From positions 1 to 34,599 of the forward strand of contig JAKUUP010000017.1 in assembly GCA_022447095.1 (NCBI GenBank): 34,599 nt of DNA. The letters are read 5' to 3'. Origin of the DNA: Candidatus Thalassarchaeum betae. GTDB taxonomy: Archaea; Thermoplasmatota; Poseidoniia; Poseidoniales; Thalassarchaeaceae. This document shows positions 15,310 through 23,307 of this stretch, in pieces. The notes under the pieces are model-generated. The model worked only from the letters and a program-made list of their open reading frames with translations, was not told where the DNA came from and ran no database searches. How positions within the stretch are numbered: the first letter of the stretch is position 1; each line of letters begins with the position of its first letter. The position numbers were made by a program, and so were the translations under genes.

Positions 15310-18258
15310 ATGCCTGGCACTGTGAAGCGTGCAGCCGTGCTGTTGGCCCTGCTGTTCCTAGCACCGCTGGCCTCGGCCGACCCACCTCCTGGACAGCCCG
15401 ATGTGGTGAACGACATCTGCTCGACTTGGAACAGCGCGGACGGAGTCTGCGACGACTACGACTCGGCACTTGACTACACTCCGAGCGATGAGTGGATGAG
15501 GAGCTCGGTCGAAATCGACATCGAGGATGCGGAGATGGTCGAGATGAAGGTCGGCTTAGCGGTTCACGAGATGTCGAGAGACGACCTCAGAATGGATGAC
15601 CTCGACCTCGAGGGAGACAGCAAACCATGGGACGGCATTCCTGCGGATTACATTCGTAACTACCAGAGCCTGAGTCGAGGCGGCGGCGACACAGTCTCCG
15701 ATTTGATGCTCGAGAGAGTAGAGGAGATCATGGAGGAGTTCATCGACATCAACTTCCCCAATGTCAACACGACTACCATCACTACGGTCTCAGAGATCGA
15801 TTTCAAGTCTCAGCCGGACGCCAACTGCGTCTACAGCGCCGACCAAGACTCGATTGACGAGGTCAACGGCTTCGACAACGACCCGTTCTACCCGCCACTG
15901 TGCTTCGAGGTCGTGCTGCAGATGGAAGTAGACTCCGAATCCTTCGGGCTCAAGCCCGAGACCTCCGATATCAACCGCATGATGCAGGGGATGCTGACCA
16001 TGGGGGCGGCACTGAACTCCGATTTCACTGCCAGCTCCTCGCCCGGACACTCCATCGAACTCTCGGTCTTCCCCCCTCCCTATGCCAACGTGCTGAGCGT
16101 CGAGTCCCCCGGTGAAACGAAGACGAGGCAACTGGACGGCCATCCTCAGACCTACTCGATACTCGAAATCGACAACACCCAGGCCGTTACAGAGGCTAAC
16201 ATCAACGAGGTGGAACTGGCCTCTAGGCTCGTCCACCGCGAGTTGGACACCCCGACGGCCAGCATCGATTCGGACGAACCCTCGCTAGTCGTCGACCTGA
16301 TAGTGGATGCAACGGATCCTCAGAACTCGCGCTTCGACCTCGAGATAGCCATCCACCATTTGGGCTCCGATACCCTAGACGAGTGGGATGCGAAACTCCA
16401 CGATGGCTCGATCGAGTTGCCATGGGTGACCTCCGATGGCATCAGGATGCTCGATCAGGAGGTCGATGAGGACCTGACGGCCATCCTTGATGGGATTCCC
16501 ATCGAAGCGATGTCAACGGCCTTCTCCGACGCTCTCGGGGCGAATATCTGGTTCGGTACCCCGCAATTCGCCGAAGCGGACGACGAGGGCGGCCTCGACT
16601 TCCGACACACTCCGGGTAAGACTTGCGACGAGTCCCTCGAAGTCAGCTACTGCATCGAGGGGCGGCACGCCATGGACGGGACCTGGCCCGTTGTACTGCA
16701 GACCACCTCGCAGTCGACTCCGATGCGAGTCTCCTCGGTGGTTGAGAGGATGCTGGAGAACAGTGGCGGCGACATCACCACCATCGACCTCTCGAAGGTC
16801 ACTGACGAGGATTTGGCCTCGATGATGAACGTGGTCGAGGTGGAGTTATCCACAGACACCGGTTGGCTGCAGGACCTGCTGCCAGTCGACATGCCCAGCA
16901 CTGAATTCAGACTTACCCTGCACCTCCCAGAATGGATTGAATCCACCATTGGCGACCCGTCAACCGTGGTCATCTGGGCCCCTGTAGTCGGTGGTGGCGA
17001 ACAGGACTTCGGTTTCGCCGGAACCAGGATTTTCGACTGGAGACATCCGATATGCCTCGAGTCCGATCCCTGTGAGAACGACAGCCCCGACCTGATTTGC
17101 GGGTCTAACCAGAAGACATGCGTCTCGTTCGACATCAAGGTCGACATCGAGAAGTTCGCAGTGCGAGAGACCAGATTCGCAGCAGAGGTCGAGTTCTCCG
17201 CCGAGGTGGTCCTTGAGATCTACAGGCTGGGGATCGATCTCGACGAGGAGGGAATAGAGCTCCATCCGGTGCCATCCGACCTCCTGAGGCGGATGATAGT
17301 GATGGGGGACCGGCTGGAGGGCGGGCTGCTCTCCGGCTCGGACCTAGAGGCGCCTCTGGATCTGGGAGTAGGTGACCAGATCGACGTTGAGGTGTCCAAT
17401 CAGGGAATGCAAGAGCTGGCCGAGGAGCTCACCATCAGGTCCAGTGAGATTATCGATGCCGAGGGGCCTTTCGAAACCGCCCCCATGGACTTCGGCATGG
17501 GCCCATACGTCTTCTCCGCCGACTTCGTGGCCACCCCCTTCGTGGCTTCGTTTGATGAAATCACAATGCCCAGCAACGCCGAGGTCGGCGACACCGTGCC
17601 GCTGCGGCTGGGCTCCATCATCGAGAGCACGGTCGTCAGCGCGGCGCTCAAGGGGGACACGATCGACATCAGAGTACAGCCCGCCGCTATCGGCTTCGCC
17701 ATCGCCAACCGGCTCGCGATGGCCTTCGGCGCGCCGGTGTTCACCGACTCGGGCGTCCAGGTCGAGGGCGCGGAGTTCTTCGTCGAGGTCACCCCTCTGA
17801 TGGAGCACACCGTTTTCGGGACCATCCGCTCCTCGGCGAGGATGGAGATACACCTGCCAAGCTCGGTCAGGTTGCTCAGCTTCGAGAGCCAGATGGGGCT
17901 AGGGGAACTGACCGAGGTCGATGGCAGGCAGGTAGTCGTCTACAGGACCCCGCTGTGCCCGGATGCGACGACATGGGCGCAGTGCAGCAAGAACTCCGAC
18001 ATCGTGTCGTACTCGGTCGAGGTCAGCTGGCTGTTCGTCCTAGGTGAGCTCGCTCCGTACATCTTCGTACTGCTCTTCGCCATCGGGATACTCATCAGCA
18101 GACGCAGGAGGCTCAGCAAGGAACACAAGGAGGAGAGCGAGCAGAAGACTGCAGAGGAGGAGCAGAAGCTGACTGAGATAGCCATGGAGGAAGAGTTCGG
18201 CAAGCTCGACGACAAGATCGTGGTCGTCGATGAGTCGTACTTTGAAGAGGACCCTTAG
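15310..18258 (+). CDS. Large secreted, membrane-anchored surface protein with internal repeats
   Basis: No known family recognised. This 982-residue, strongly acidic protein has a signal peptide (about 5-23, ending ASA), a long extracellular part and one C-terminal membrane helix (about 909-930). A basic RRRR stop-transfer stretch and a Glu/Lys-rich cytoplasmic tail follow. Internal repeats are visible: about 199-232 (FEVVLQMEVD...TSDINRMMQGMLTMG) resembles 631-668 (AEVVLEIYRL...PSDLLRRMIVMGDRL). A second type, FRLTLHLPEWIEST (533-546), resembles ARMEIHLPSSVRLLS (843-857) and is followed in each case by cysteine pairs that may form disulfides. It is divergent from Taw2. It may be a cell-envelope or adhesion protein. 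Confidence 0.85.
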   Translation: MPGTVKRAAVLLALLFLAPLASADPPPGQPDVVNDICSTWNSADGVCDDYDSALDYTPSDEWMRSSVEIDIEDAEMVEMKVGLAVHEMSRDDLRMDDLDLEGDSKPWDGIPADYIRNYQSLSRGGGDTVSDLMLERVEEIMEEFIDINFPNVNTTTITTVSEIDFKSQPDANCVYSADQDSIDEVNGFDNDPFYPPLCFEVVLQMEVDSESFGLKPETSDINRMMQGMLTMGAALNSDFTASSSPGHSIELSVFPPPYANVLSVESPGETKTRQLDGHPQTYSILEIDNTQAVTEANINEVELASRLVHRELDTPTASIDSDEPSLVVDLIVDATDPQNSRFDLEIAIHHLGSDTLDEWDAKLHDGSIELPWVTSDGIRMLDQEVDEDLTAILDGIPIEAMSTAFSDALGANIWFGTPQFAEADDEGGLDFRHTPGKTCDESLEVSYCIEGRHAMDGTWPVVLQTTSQSTPMRVSSVVERMLENSGGDITTIDLSKVTDEDLASMMNVVEVELSTDTGWLQDLLPVDMPSTEFRLTLHLPEWIESTIGDPSTVVIWAPVVGGGEQDFGFAGTRIFDWRHPICLESDPCENDSPDLICGSNQKTCVSFDIKVDIEKFAVRETRFAAEVEFSAEVVLEIYRLGIDLDEEGIELHPVPSDLLRRMIVMGDRLEGGLLSGSDLEAPLDLGVGDQIDVEVSNQGMQELAEELTIRSSEIIDAEGPFETAPMDFGMGPYVFSADFVATPFVASFDEITMPSNAEVGDTVPLRLGSIIESTVVSAALKGDTIDIRVQPAAIGFAIANRLAMAFGAPVFTDSGVQVEGAEFFVEVTPLMEHTVFGTIRSSARMEIHLPSSVRLLSFESQMGLGELTEVDGRQVVVYRTPLCPDATTWAQCSKNSDIVSYSVEVSWLFVLGELAPYIFVLLFAIGILISRRRRLSKEHKEESEQKTAEEEQKLTEIAMEEEFGKLDDKIVVVDESYFEEDP

Positions 18259-18279
18259 GCTTGGTTGGCCGGGACCAGA

Positions 18280-18289
18280 ATAATATAAG
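18280..18289 (+). promoter_or_regulatory. TATA-like box for the 18310 gene (leaderless)
   Basis: ATAATATAAG is centred about 25 bases before the ATG at 18310, the usual archaeal distance to a transcription start. It points to a leaderless mRNA and to the ATG at 18310 rather than the GTG at 18301. Confidence 0.55.
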
Positions 18290-18309
18290 CGCAAATACCC
18301 GTGATTGCT

Positions 18310-18774
18310 ATGGATAACAATAGGATTCACCCGCTCCAAGTAGGGGCTCTCCTATTGTTCATAATAGGGGGATTCTTCACTCACGCCGGCTCAGACCCAG
18401 TTTGCGACTCCAATGATAGTGGTGAATATGTATGGGGACAAGCGGCATGGACTTGGGAAGAACAGACTTGCGAACCCAATGCATGGGACGAATTAGGCTA
18501 TGGCTTCCTAGACGCCACTGGCATCCTCAAGAACGCTGCAAACACAATCGGTTTCGGATTATGGGCCTTGGCATTCTATTGTTGGGTGCACTTTCGCCAG
18601 ACTCAGAAGAACGAAGAGGCTGAGAAATTACCAGAAGCGCCGACCGAGGAGACGACGTCGAGGTCAGCAGAGGAGGTGCAGCAGCTGTACGAAAACCTCG
18701 GCTTGGAACCTACCAAAGACACTGACGAAACACCTCCGGAACCAGAGGCCGACAAGAATTGGTGGGAAGACTAG
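18310..18774 (+). CDS. Small membrane protein of unknown function with acidic tail
   Basis: Not recognised. The 154-residue product has a hydrophobic segment at about 9-24, an external-looking loop with two cysteines (CDSNDSGEYVWG...EEQTCEPN) that could form a disulfide, and a second hydrophobic segment at about 71-91. A long polar tail rich in Glu, Pro and Thr ends in NWWED. The GTG at 18301 adds three residues, but the TATA-like element 25 bases before 18310 favours the ATG. The DNA is more AT-rich than its neighbours. Its last four bases (CTAG) are shared with the convergent uvrC stop. Confidence 0.7.
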   Translation: MDNNRIHPLQVGALLLFIIGGFFTHAGSDPVCDSNDSGEYVWGQAAWTWEEQTCEPNAWDELGYGFLDATGILKNAANTIGFGLWALAFYCWVHFRQTQKNEEAEKLPEAPTEETTSRSAEEVQQLYENLGLEPTKDTDETPPEPEADKNWWED

Positions 18775-20498
18775 CCGTTCAGGTGCCCGTGTATCCGCTC
18801 GGCCATCGCCTTGCCGATACCCGGGACCTCGCGCAACTCCCTGACACTGGCGTGCTCTATCCCGCGCCTGCCGCCGAAGTGACGCAGCAGCGCCTGGATC
18901 TTCTTCGCTCCTATGCCATCGATTTCCTCCAGCGGATCACCCATGGCACCCTTCCCACGACGCCTTCTGTGGTAGCGGTTGACGAAGCGGTGAGCCTCAT
19001 CGCGAGCGTGGACGAGAACCCTGCCGTGCTTGCTTAGAATCAGTGGTTCGCGGCCGTCCATGTGCAGTGTTTCCTCCCGCTTGGCCAGAGCAGCCACCGG
19101 GAAGCGTCCCGCCAGACCGTGGCCATCCAGCATCCCCTCTATGGCCGAGAGGTGTGTCTGGCCGCCGTCGAGCAGCAGCAGGTCGGGCCAGCCGTCTTGG
19201 TGCTTGAGCCAGCGCTCGACGACTTCGGCCATCATCCGAAGGTCGTCGGGAGTGTCGCTCCTCACGCGATAGGTCCTGTACTCCTTCTTGGCCGGTCGGC
19301 CCTTGCGCAGCACCACAGAGGCGCCCACACGCTCGTCACCTTGCAACTGAGCCATATCGAAGCAGACGATGTGGTCCAAGGAGTCCAGTTCGAGCATCTT
19401 CGCGCCGTCATTCGCGGCAGCCTGCTCCAGACTACCAGAACGGCTCTTCCTGTGGCGTGTGACTTGGACATCGGCGTTCTGGTCGGCCATCTTGCGCAGC
19501 CGTGCTAACTCACCGCGCTGGGGCACTCTGACCTCGACCGCGCCGCCGCGCCGCTCGACGAGCCAGTCTCCCATCGACTCTCCGATGGGGGCCGGGACCA
19601 GCACGGTGCGCGGCGGGCGGGCGCCCGCGTAGTGCTCTGCCAGAACGAGGGCAACAGATTCGGCGATGTCGCCACGGTGAATCAGAGGGTACTCCAACTG
19701 ACCCTGAACGATGCCGTCCTTGGCGTTGAGGACCACCACTACACCGACGTCGCCGCGAGAGGCGAAGCCAATGGCATCGCAGTCTTGGTAGAACCGGCTG
19801 TGGACGACCTGCTGCGAGACGGTTCTCTGGACTGCGCCAATCAGGTCCCTCGTCTTGGCAGCGCCCTCGTAATCAAGAGACTCTGAAGCCGTGTCCATGT
19901 CCTCCTGCAAGGACTCGATGAGGACACCTGCATCCCCGTCAAGCACGCTCATCGCCGCGTTCACCTGAGTGTCGTAGCCAGTGGCATCGATGCACGGAGC
20001 CTGACACAGCCCGATATGCATCGCCAAACACCCTTGGGGCAGTAGTTCCGGGCAGTCGCGTATGCCGAACTGGCGACGTAGCAACTGGATGACGCGCTTC
20101 GCCGCACCGGCGTCTGCAAACGGACCCCAGCGTAACGCATCCTCTGGCGGGTGCCTAGTGTAGATGATGCGAGGGTGCTCGTCGGAGGTCAGGGCGATGA
20201 ACGGGTAGGACTTGTCGTCTTTCAGCATCGAGTTGTACCGAGGCTTGTGCTCGCGGATCAACTGCCGCTCTAGGATTAACGCCTCGCTCGGGCTCTTGGT
20301 CACGATGAAGTCGACACGGTCCGAGTCGCTTACCAGCCGAGGGACCATCTTCCGGTTGGGGTTGGGCGCGAAGTAGGATCTCACGCGCGAACGCAGGTCA
20401 GTGGCCTTCCCAACGTACGTCACTCGGTCATCGACCCTTCGAAAAAGGTAGACTCCGGGCTTGTCGGGCAAGTCCAGACTAGTTGAGTCCACTACCAT
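18771..20498 (-). CDS. uvrC: Excinuclease ABC subunit C
   Basis: UvrC makes the two incisions of nucleotide excision repair after UvrAB recognises damage. Domains in order are: a GIY-YIG nuclease (PGVYLF at 14-19, TYVGK at 27-31, catalytic Glu78 in ALILERQLIREHKPRYN); an iron-sulfur-type cysteine set C149, C157, C165, C169; a UVR helix pair for UvrB (about 195-235); an RNase H-like endonuclease with VCFDMAQLQGDERVGA and LLLDGG; and C-terminal helix-hairpin-helix motifs (EIDGIGAKK, EVPGIGKAMAERI). The 575 residues counted from the ATG at 20498 are normal for the family. The frame stays open 80 codons further upstream, but that part does not resemble UvrC and would run into the divergent gene. 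uvrA and uvrB are not in the window. Confidence 0.95.
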   Translation of the reverse strand: MVVDSTSLDLPDKPGVYLFRRVDDRVTYVGKATDLRSRVRSYFAPNPNRKMVPRLVSDSDRVDFIVTKSPSEALILERQLIREHKPRYNSMLKDDKSYPFIALTSDEHPRIIYTRHPPEDALRWGPFADAGAAKRVIQLLRRQFGIRDCPELLPQGCLAMHIGLCQAPCIDATGYDTQVNAAMSVLDGDAGVLIESLQEDMDTASESLDYEGAAKTRDLIGAVQRTVSQQVVHSRFYQDCDAIGFASRGDVGVVVVLNAKDGIVQGQLEYPLIHRGDIAESVALVLAEHYAGARPPRTVLVPAPIGESMGDWLVERRGGAVEVRVPQRGELARLRKMADQNADVQVTRHRKSRSGSLEQAAANDGAKMLELDSLDHIVCFDMAQLQGDERVGASVVLRKGRPAKKEYRTYRVRSDTPDDLRMMAEVVERWLKHQDGWPDLLLLDGGQTHLSAIEGMLDGHGLAGRFPVAALAKREETLHMDGREPLILSKHGRVLVHARDEAHRFVNRYHRRRRGKGAMGDPLEEIDGIGAKKIQALLRHFGGRRGIEHASVRELREVPGIGKAMAERIHGHLNG

Positions 20499-20527
20499 GT
20501 CGGTTGATGCGCTGTAGGTGAACGCCC

Positions 20528-22723
20528 ATGAACCCGTGCCTTCGCTCGCGCGCCATGCTCTCCGAGGCGCAACTGCGTATCCTGTCCCGCCTCGCTGAGT
20601 TCGGGACTGAGTTGGAGGATGCATGGGACGTCCCCCGCGCGCTATCGCTCCCGGGTCTTGCTGAGTCTCTTGGAGTGGTCCGCTCGGCCCTCCACGCCCC
20701 GCTTTCGTCCCTCGAGTCCGAGGGCTATGCGACCACACGAAGCGCGCACGTCATCGGCGGCGGCTCGCGCCGTCGCACGGTCATTCACATCACAGAGCCC
20801 GGTCGCGAGGCTCTTTCGGAGTATGGGACCCCGCCCGCGGTGCGAAGGGGCCGCCGTTTCGGCCCGCTTCCCGACCCTATCGCCCTGCACGGCAGGGACG
20901 ACGACACCATCGCAATCTCCTCCTCTTTGCTAGGAGGCTCCAGCATCCTCCTCAGTGGCTTGCCTGGAATCGGTAAGTCGTGCCTCGCTCGGACCGTTGC
21001 TGAGGAGGCCCTTACCAAGGGCTGGACCGTGCGATGGGCGTCGTGCAACGCCGACACCGACGCTACCGCGATCGGTGGGATGTGGCTAGGCGCGGATTCA
21101 CCGTCCTCGGCCTCAGCCATCGCCGCCGCTGCCGAAGGCCCCCGAACGCTCTTGGTGGTCGACGAGGCCCAGGAGTTGCACTCTCGCCACGCTACCGGTG
21201 TGGCGGAACTCCTGCTCGAGGTTTCATCCGGTGCAGGCCCGACTCTAGCAGTGGTCAGAGCGCCGAGCCCATTCGGGATCCCAGACGGCTTCAAGGAGGT
21301 CAGGTTGGAAGGACTCGCACCGGAACACGCCGTATCCCTACTCTCCGAAGACACCGATCGAGACACTGCGAGAGAGGTGGCAGAGGCTCTCGGAGGTCAC
21401 CCGTTGGCGCTTCACCTATGGTCTCCGAAGGAGGACATCCCTGAGAGGGGCGAGGCTGTTCAAGAGTATGTCGAGGCAACGGTCATCCGACGTCTCAGTG
21501 AGGGCGGTATCAGCTCCCTAGACGAACTCTGTCTAGCACCGTTCGCACTTGAGACCAGAGAGATGTTTGATGGAGAGGGCACCGACGAATTGGAGGACTC
21601 TGCTATTCTAAGGTGGAGCGAACTCATGGTCGAGCCGCACCACCTGATCCGCAATGTCAGACGCGGCTCGTGGTCCGATGAGCAGACAGCCACACTGCAT
21701 TCCGAGGCGGCTCGTAAGTGGGCCTCCCGAGATGGAGTCAGGGCCCGCAGAATGGAAGGCCACCATCTTTTGCACTCCGGCGAGTCCGACTTAGAGTGGT
21801 TGACAGAGCATCTGCCGAGCATCACAGAGCAGGACAGTGCGGCCGCAGCGGTCTTGATTGAGCAGGCGGTCGGGCTCAGTGATGATGAATCACTGCGTGA
21901 GACGGCAGCTGATCTGGCTCTGGAGCGTGGCGAGGCAGAGATAGCTGAGTCACACATAGAGAAACTCTCTGTCGGAGCGGCCAGGAAGTTGCGCTCAGCG
22001 CGACTAGCGCGCTTGAGGGGTGACTCTCGAACCGCTGACGAGATGGAGGCCAGCGCACTTGCCGAACTCCCACCTTCAGAGCGCGCCAAGAGGACCATCT
22101 CGTCTCTGGTGCGGTGCTACGATGACCGACTGCCCGGACCGATCGGGGCGAGTCTCGCAGGTGAACTGGCCAAAGGCATCGAAGCAGTCGACCTATCGGC
22201 ACTGCCGGAGTCTGACCACAGCGCCGCCAGTCTCGCTCTCGAGCTGTTGAGGCACCGGCTCGCACTGGACACCAGCGATGTCCCGGCCGCCGCGAGAGCT
22301 CGCAGCGCTCTCGAATCCGCATTGGGTCCGAATCATCCACACATGGCGATGCTGGACCTGCGCGCCCAACTGGCTTCTCGTACCGACGGTAGGGCGTCCG
22401 ACGAGGCCATGGCCTCGGCTAGGTCCCTCATAGAGTCCTGCGATGAGATGCCAGAGAGGATTCGCATCATCCACGCTACTCTCGAATCCTCTGGAAACCC
22501 TCCCGATTGGCTCGTCAAAGCGCACTTTTCGATTACCACTGAGTCTTTGCGCGAGGATATGGCCATGCACCGGAGACTGTGTGCCCAGCGTTGGTACTGG
22601 AGAGGAGTGCTGGAGCCCGATCGAAGGCTCTCGCACTGGCGTGAGGCAATCAGCCGGTTCAAAACCGCAGAGTGCAATACGGCTGCATCTGAGTTGCTGC
22701 AGATGATGACGAGTTCAATTTAG
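20528..22723 (+). CDS. STAND-like P-loop ATPase with N-terminal winged helix and C-terminal helical repeats
   Basis: Architecture of this 731-residue protein: a winged-helix DNA-binding domain (about 10-102: AQLRILSRLAEFG, LPGLAESLGVVRSALHAPLSSLESEGY, then wing and ITEPGREAL); an NB-ARC/STAND-type ATPase with Walker A GLPGIGKS (144-151), Walker B TLLVVDEAQEL (207-217) and the GLPL-like GGHPLALHL (289-297); then a long alpha-helical region (about 390-720) with TPR-like Ala/Leu/Glu spacing. STAND proteins are signal-triggered switches used in transcription control (MalT-like) and in defence. The DNA-binding head favours a regulator. The start at 20528 has AGGTGA six bases upstream. It is divergent from uvrC with only 29 bases between the starts. 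Confidence 0.8.
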   Translation: MNPCLRSRAMLSEAQLRILSRLAEFGTELEDAWDVPRALSLPGLAESLGVVRSALHAPLSSLESEGYATTRSAHVIGGGSRRRTVIHITEPGREALSEYGTPPAVRRGRRFGPLPDPIALHGRDDDTIAISSSLLGGSSILLSGLPGIGKSCLARTVAEEALTKGWTVRWASCNADTDATAIGGMWLGADSPSSASAIAAAAEGPRTLLVVDEAQELHSRHATGVAELLLEVSSGAGPTLAVVRAPSPFGIPDGFKEVRLEGLAPEHAVSLLSEDTDRDTAREVAEALGGHPLALHLWSPKEDIPERGEAVQEYVEATVIRRLSEGGISSLDELCLAPFALETREMFDGEGTDELEDSAILRWSELMVEPHHLIRNVRRGSWSDEQTATLHSEAARKWASRDGVRARRMEGHHLLHSGESDLEWLTEHLPSITEQDSAAAAVLIEQAVGLSDDESLRETAADLALERGEAEIAESHIEKLSVGAARKLRSARLARLRGDSRTADEMEASALAELPPSERAKRTISSLVRCYDDRLPGPIGASLAGELAKGIEAVDLSALPESDHSAASLALELLRHRLALDTSDVPAAARARSALESALGPNHPHMAMLDLRAQLASRTDGRASDEAMASARSLIESCDEMPERIRIIHATLESSGNPPDWLVKAHFSITTESLREDMAMHRRLCAQRWYWRGVLEPDRRLSHWREAISRFKTAECNTAASELLQMMTSSI

Positions 22724-22959
22724 ATCTCAGCGCCGATCAGAGTCCGAGTCTCGACGATCCCTGAAATTCCACGCACTCCCTGTACGATGCACTTGGTCAA
22801 TTCAGCCTCGTCCTCAGCCTCGACCTTTACGAACAGGTCGTGCGGACCGAAAACGATCCACTGCCCGACGACACCGTCAATCCTACTGACCGCTTCGCGA
22901 ACATCGACCTCCGCCCCGGTCTCAGTGGTGATGAGGATGAATCCCACAGCCATCATCAC
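22720..22959 (-). CDS. Stand-alone Lrp/AsnC ligand-binding (RAM) domain protein
   Basis: The 79-residue protein corresponds to the C-terminal effector-binding (RAM) domain of Lrp/AsnC regulators without a DNA-binding helix-turn-helix. It shows the beta-alpha-beta-beta-alpha-beta pattern: VGFILITTETGAEVDVREAVSRI, VVGQWIVFGPHDLFVKVEAED, ELTKCIVQGVRGISGIVETRTLI. In archaea such stand-alone RAM proteins bind amino acids and can act as partners of full-length Lrp proteins. The gene overlaps its upstream paralogue by the four bases ATGA, so translation is coupled. The stop shares TTAG with the STAND gene. The first Met cannot be fixed among three consecutive ATGs. Confidence 0.88.
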   Translation of the reverse strand: MMMAVGFILITTETGAEVDVREAVSRIDGVVGQWIVFGPHDLFVKVEAEDEAELTKCIVQGVRGISGIVETRTLIGAEI

Positions 22960-23189
22960 ACCTCCACTGCAATCAGAGTCTCAGTCTTGATGACCCCTGA
23001 GATCGAGCGCATGTTCCCAATGAGTGTTCGAGCCATCTCCTTCTCGTCATCGAAGTCGATACGCGCCACGAGGTCGTACTCTCCGTATGCTACATGCGTC
23101 TCACTGACGCTGTCGATGTCGAGCAGAGAGAGATATACGTCGCGCTCGCAGCCTGGTTCAGCCTTGATCAGAACGAAGGCAGTACTCAT
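22956..23189 (-). CDS. Stand-alone Lrp/AsnC ligand-binding (RAM) domain protein, first of a tandem pair
   Basis: A 77-residue paralogue of the next gene with the same RAM fold pattern: TAFVLIKAEPGCERDVYLSLLDIDSV, THVAYGEYDLVARIDFDDEKE, ARTLIGNMRSISGVIKTETLI. The G-x-Y-D-L segment and the I-S-G-V/I-x-T-T/R-T-L ending are standard for AsnC_trans_reg domains. No helix-turn-helix is encoded before it. The ATG at 23189 has GAGGT about nine bases upstream. A CATAAA element (minus strand, near 23232-23226) could be its TATA box, giving a short leader. The two proteins could form hetero-oligomers. Confidence 0.88.
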   Translation of the reverse strand: MSTAFVLIKAEPGCERDVYLSLLDIDSVSETHVAYGEYDLVARIDFDDEKEMARTLIGNMRSISGVIKTETLIAVEV

Positions 23190-23223
23190 TTCCAGACCTC
23201 TAGACGAGCATCGCGCTTGGTTG

Positions 23224-23234
23224 CTGTTTATGAC
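23224..23234. promoter_or_regulatory. TATA-like element between the RAM pair and the surface-protein gene
   Basis: CTGTTTATGAC reads as a TATA-like element in both directions (CATAAA on the minus strand). On the minus strand it predicts a start near 23202, about 13 bases before the RAM gene ATG. On the plus strand it would leave a leader of about 55 bases before 23308. Confidence 0.35.
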
Positions 23235-23307
23235 CTCTGCTGTTGGACGGATTCCGCGCGCTCATGTGTGCGCAAGGGATAACAGGCAGAGGGCGAGCGG
23301 AGAAGCC

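Noticed and set aside
17344-17853. A 169-codon minus-strand open frame inside the 982-residue protein gene
   Set aside because: The composition is typical of an antisense shadow and no family is recognisable.
20499-20738. An 80-codon upstream extension of uvrC
   Set aside because: It does not resemble UvrC and runs into the divergent STAND gene; the GIY-YIG domain begins right after the ATG at 20498.
20785-22098. Ser/Arg-rich minus-strand open frames of 193 and 212 codons under the STAND gene
   Set aside because: Low-complexity composition typical of antisense frames in GC-rich DNA; the plus-strand frame carries all ATPase motifs.
22840-23307. An N-terminal extension of the giant surface protein
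   Set aside because: It is antisense to both RAM genes, has no surface-protein features, and a clean signal peptide begins at 23308.
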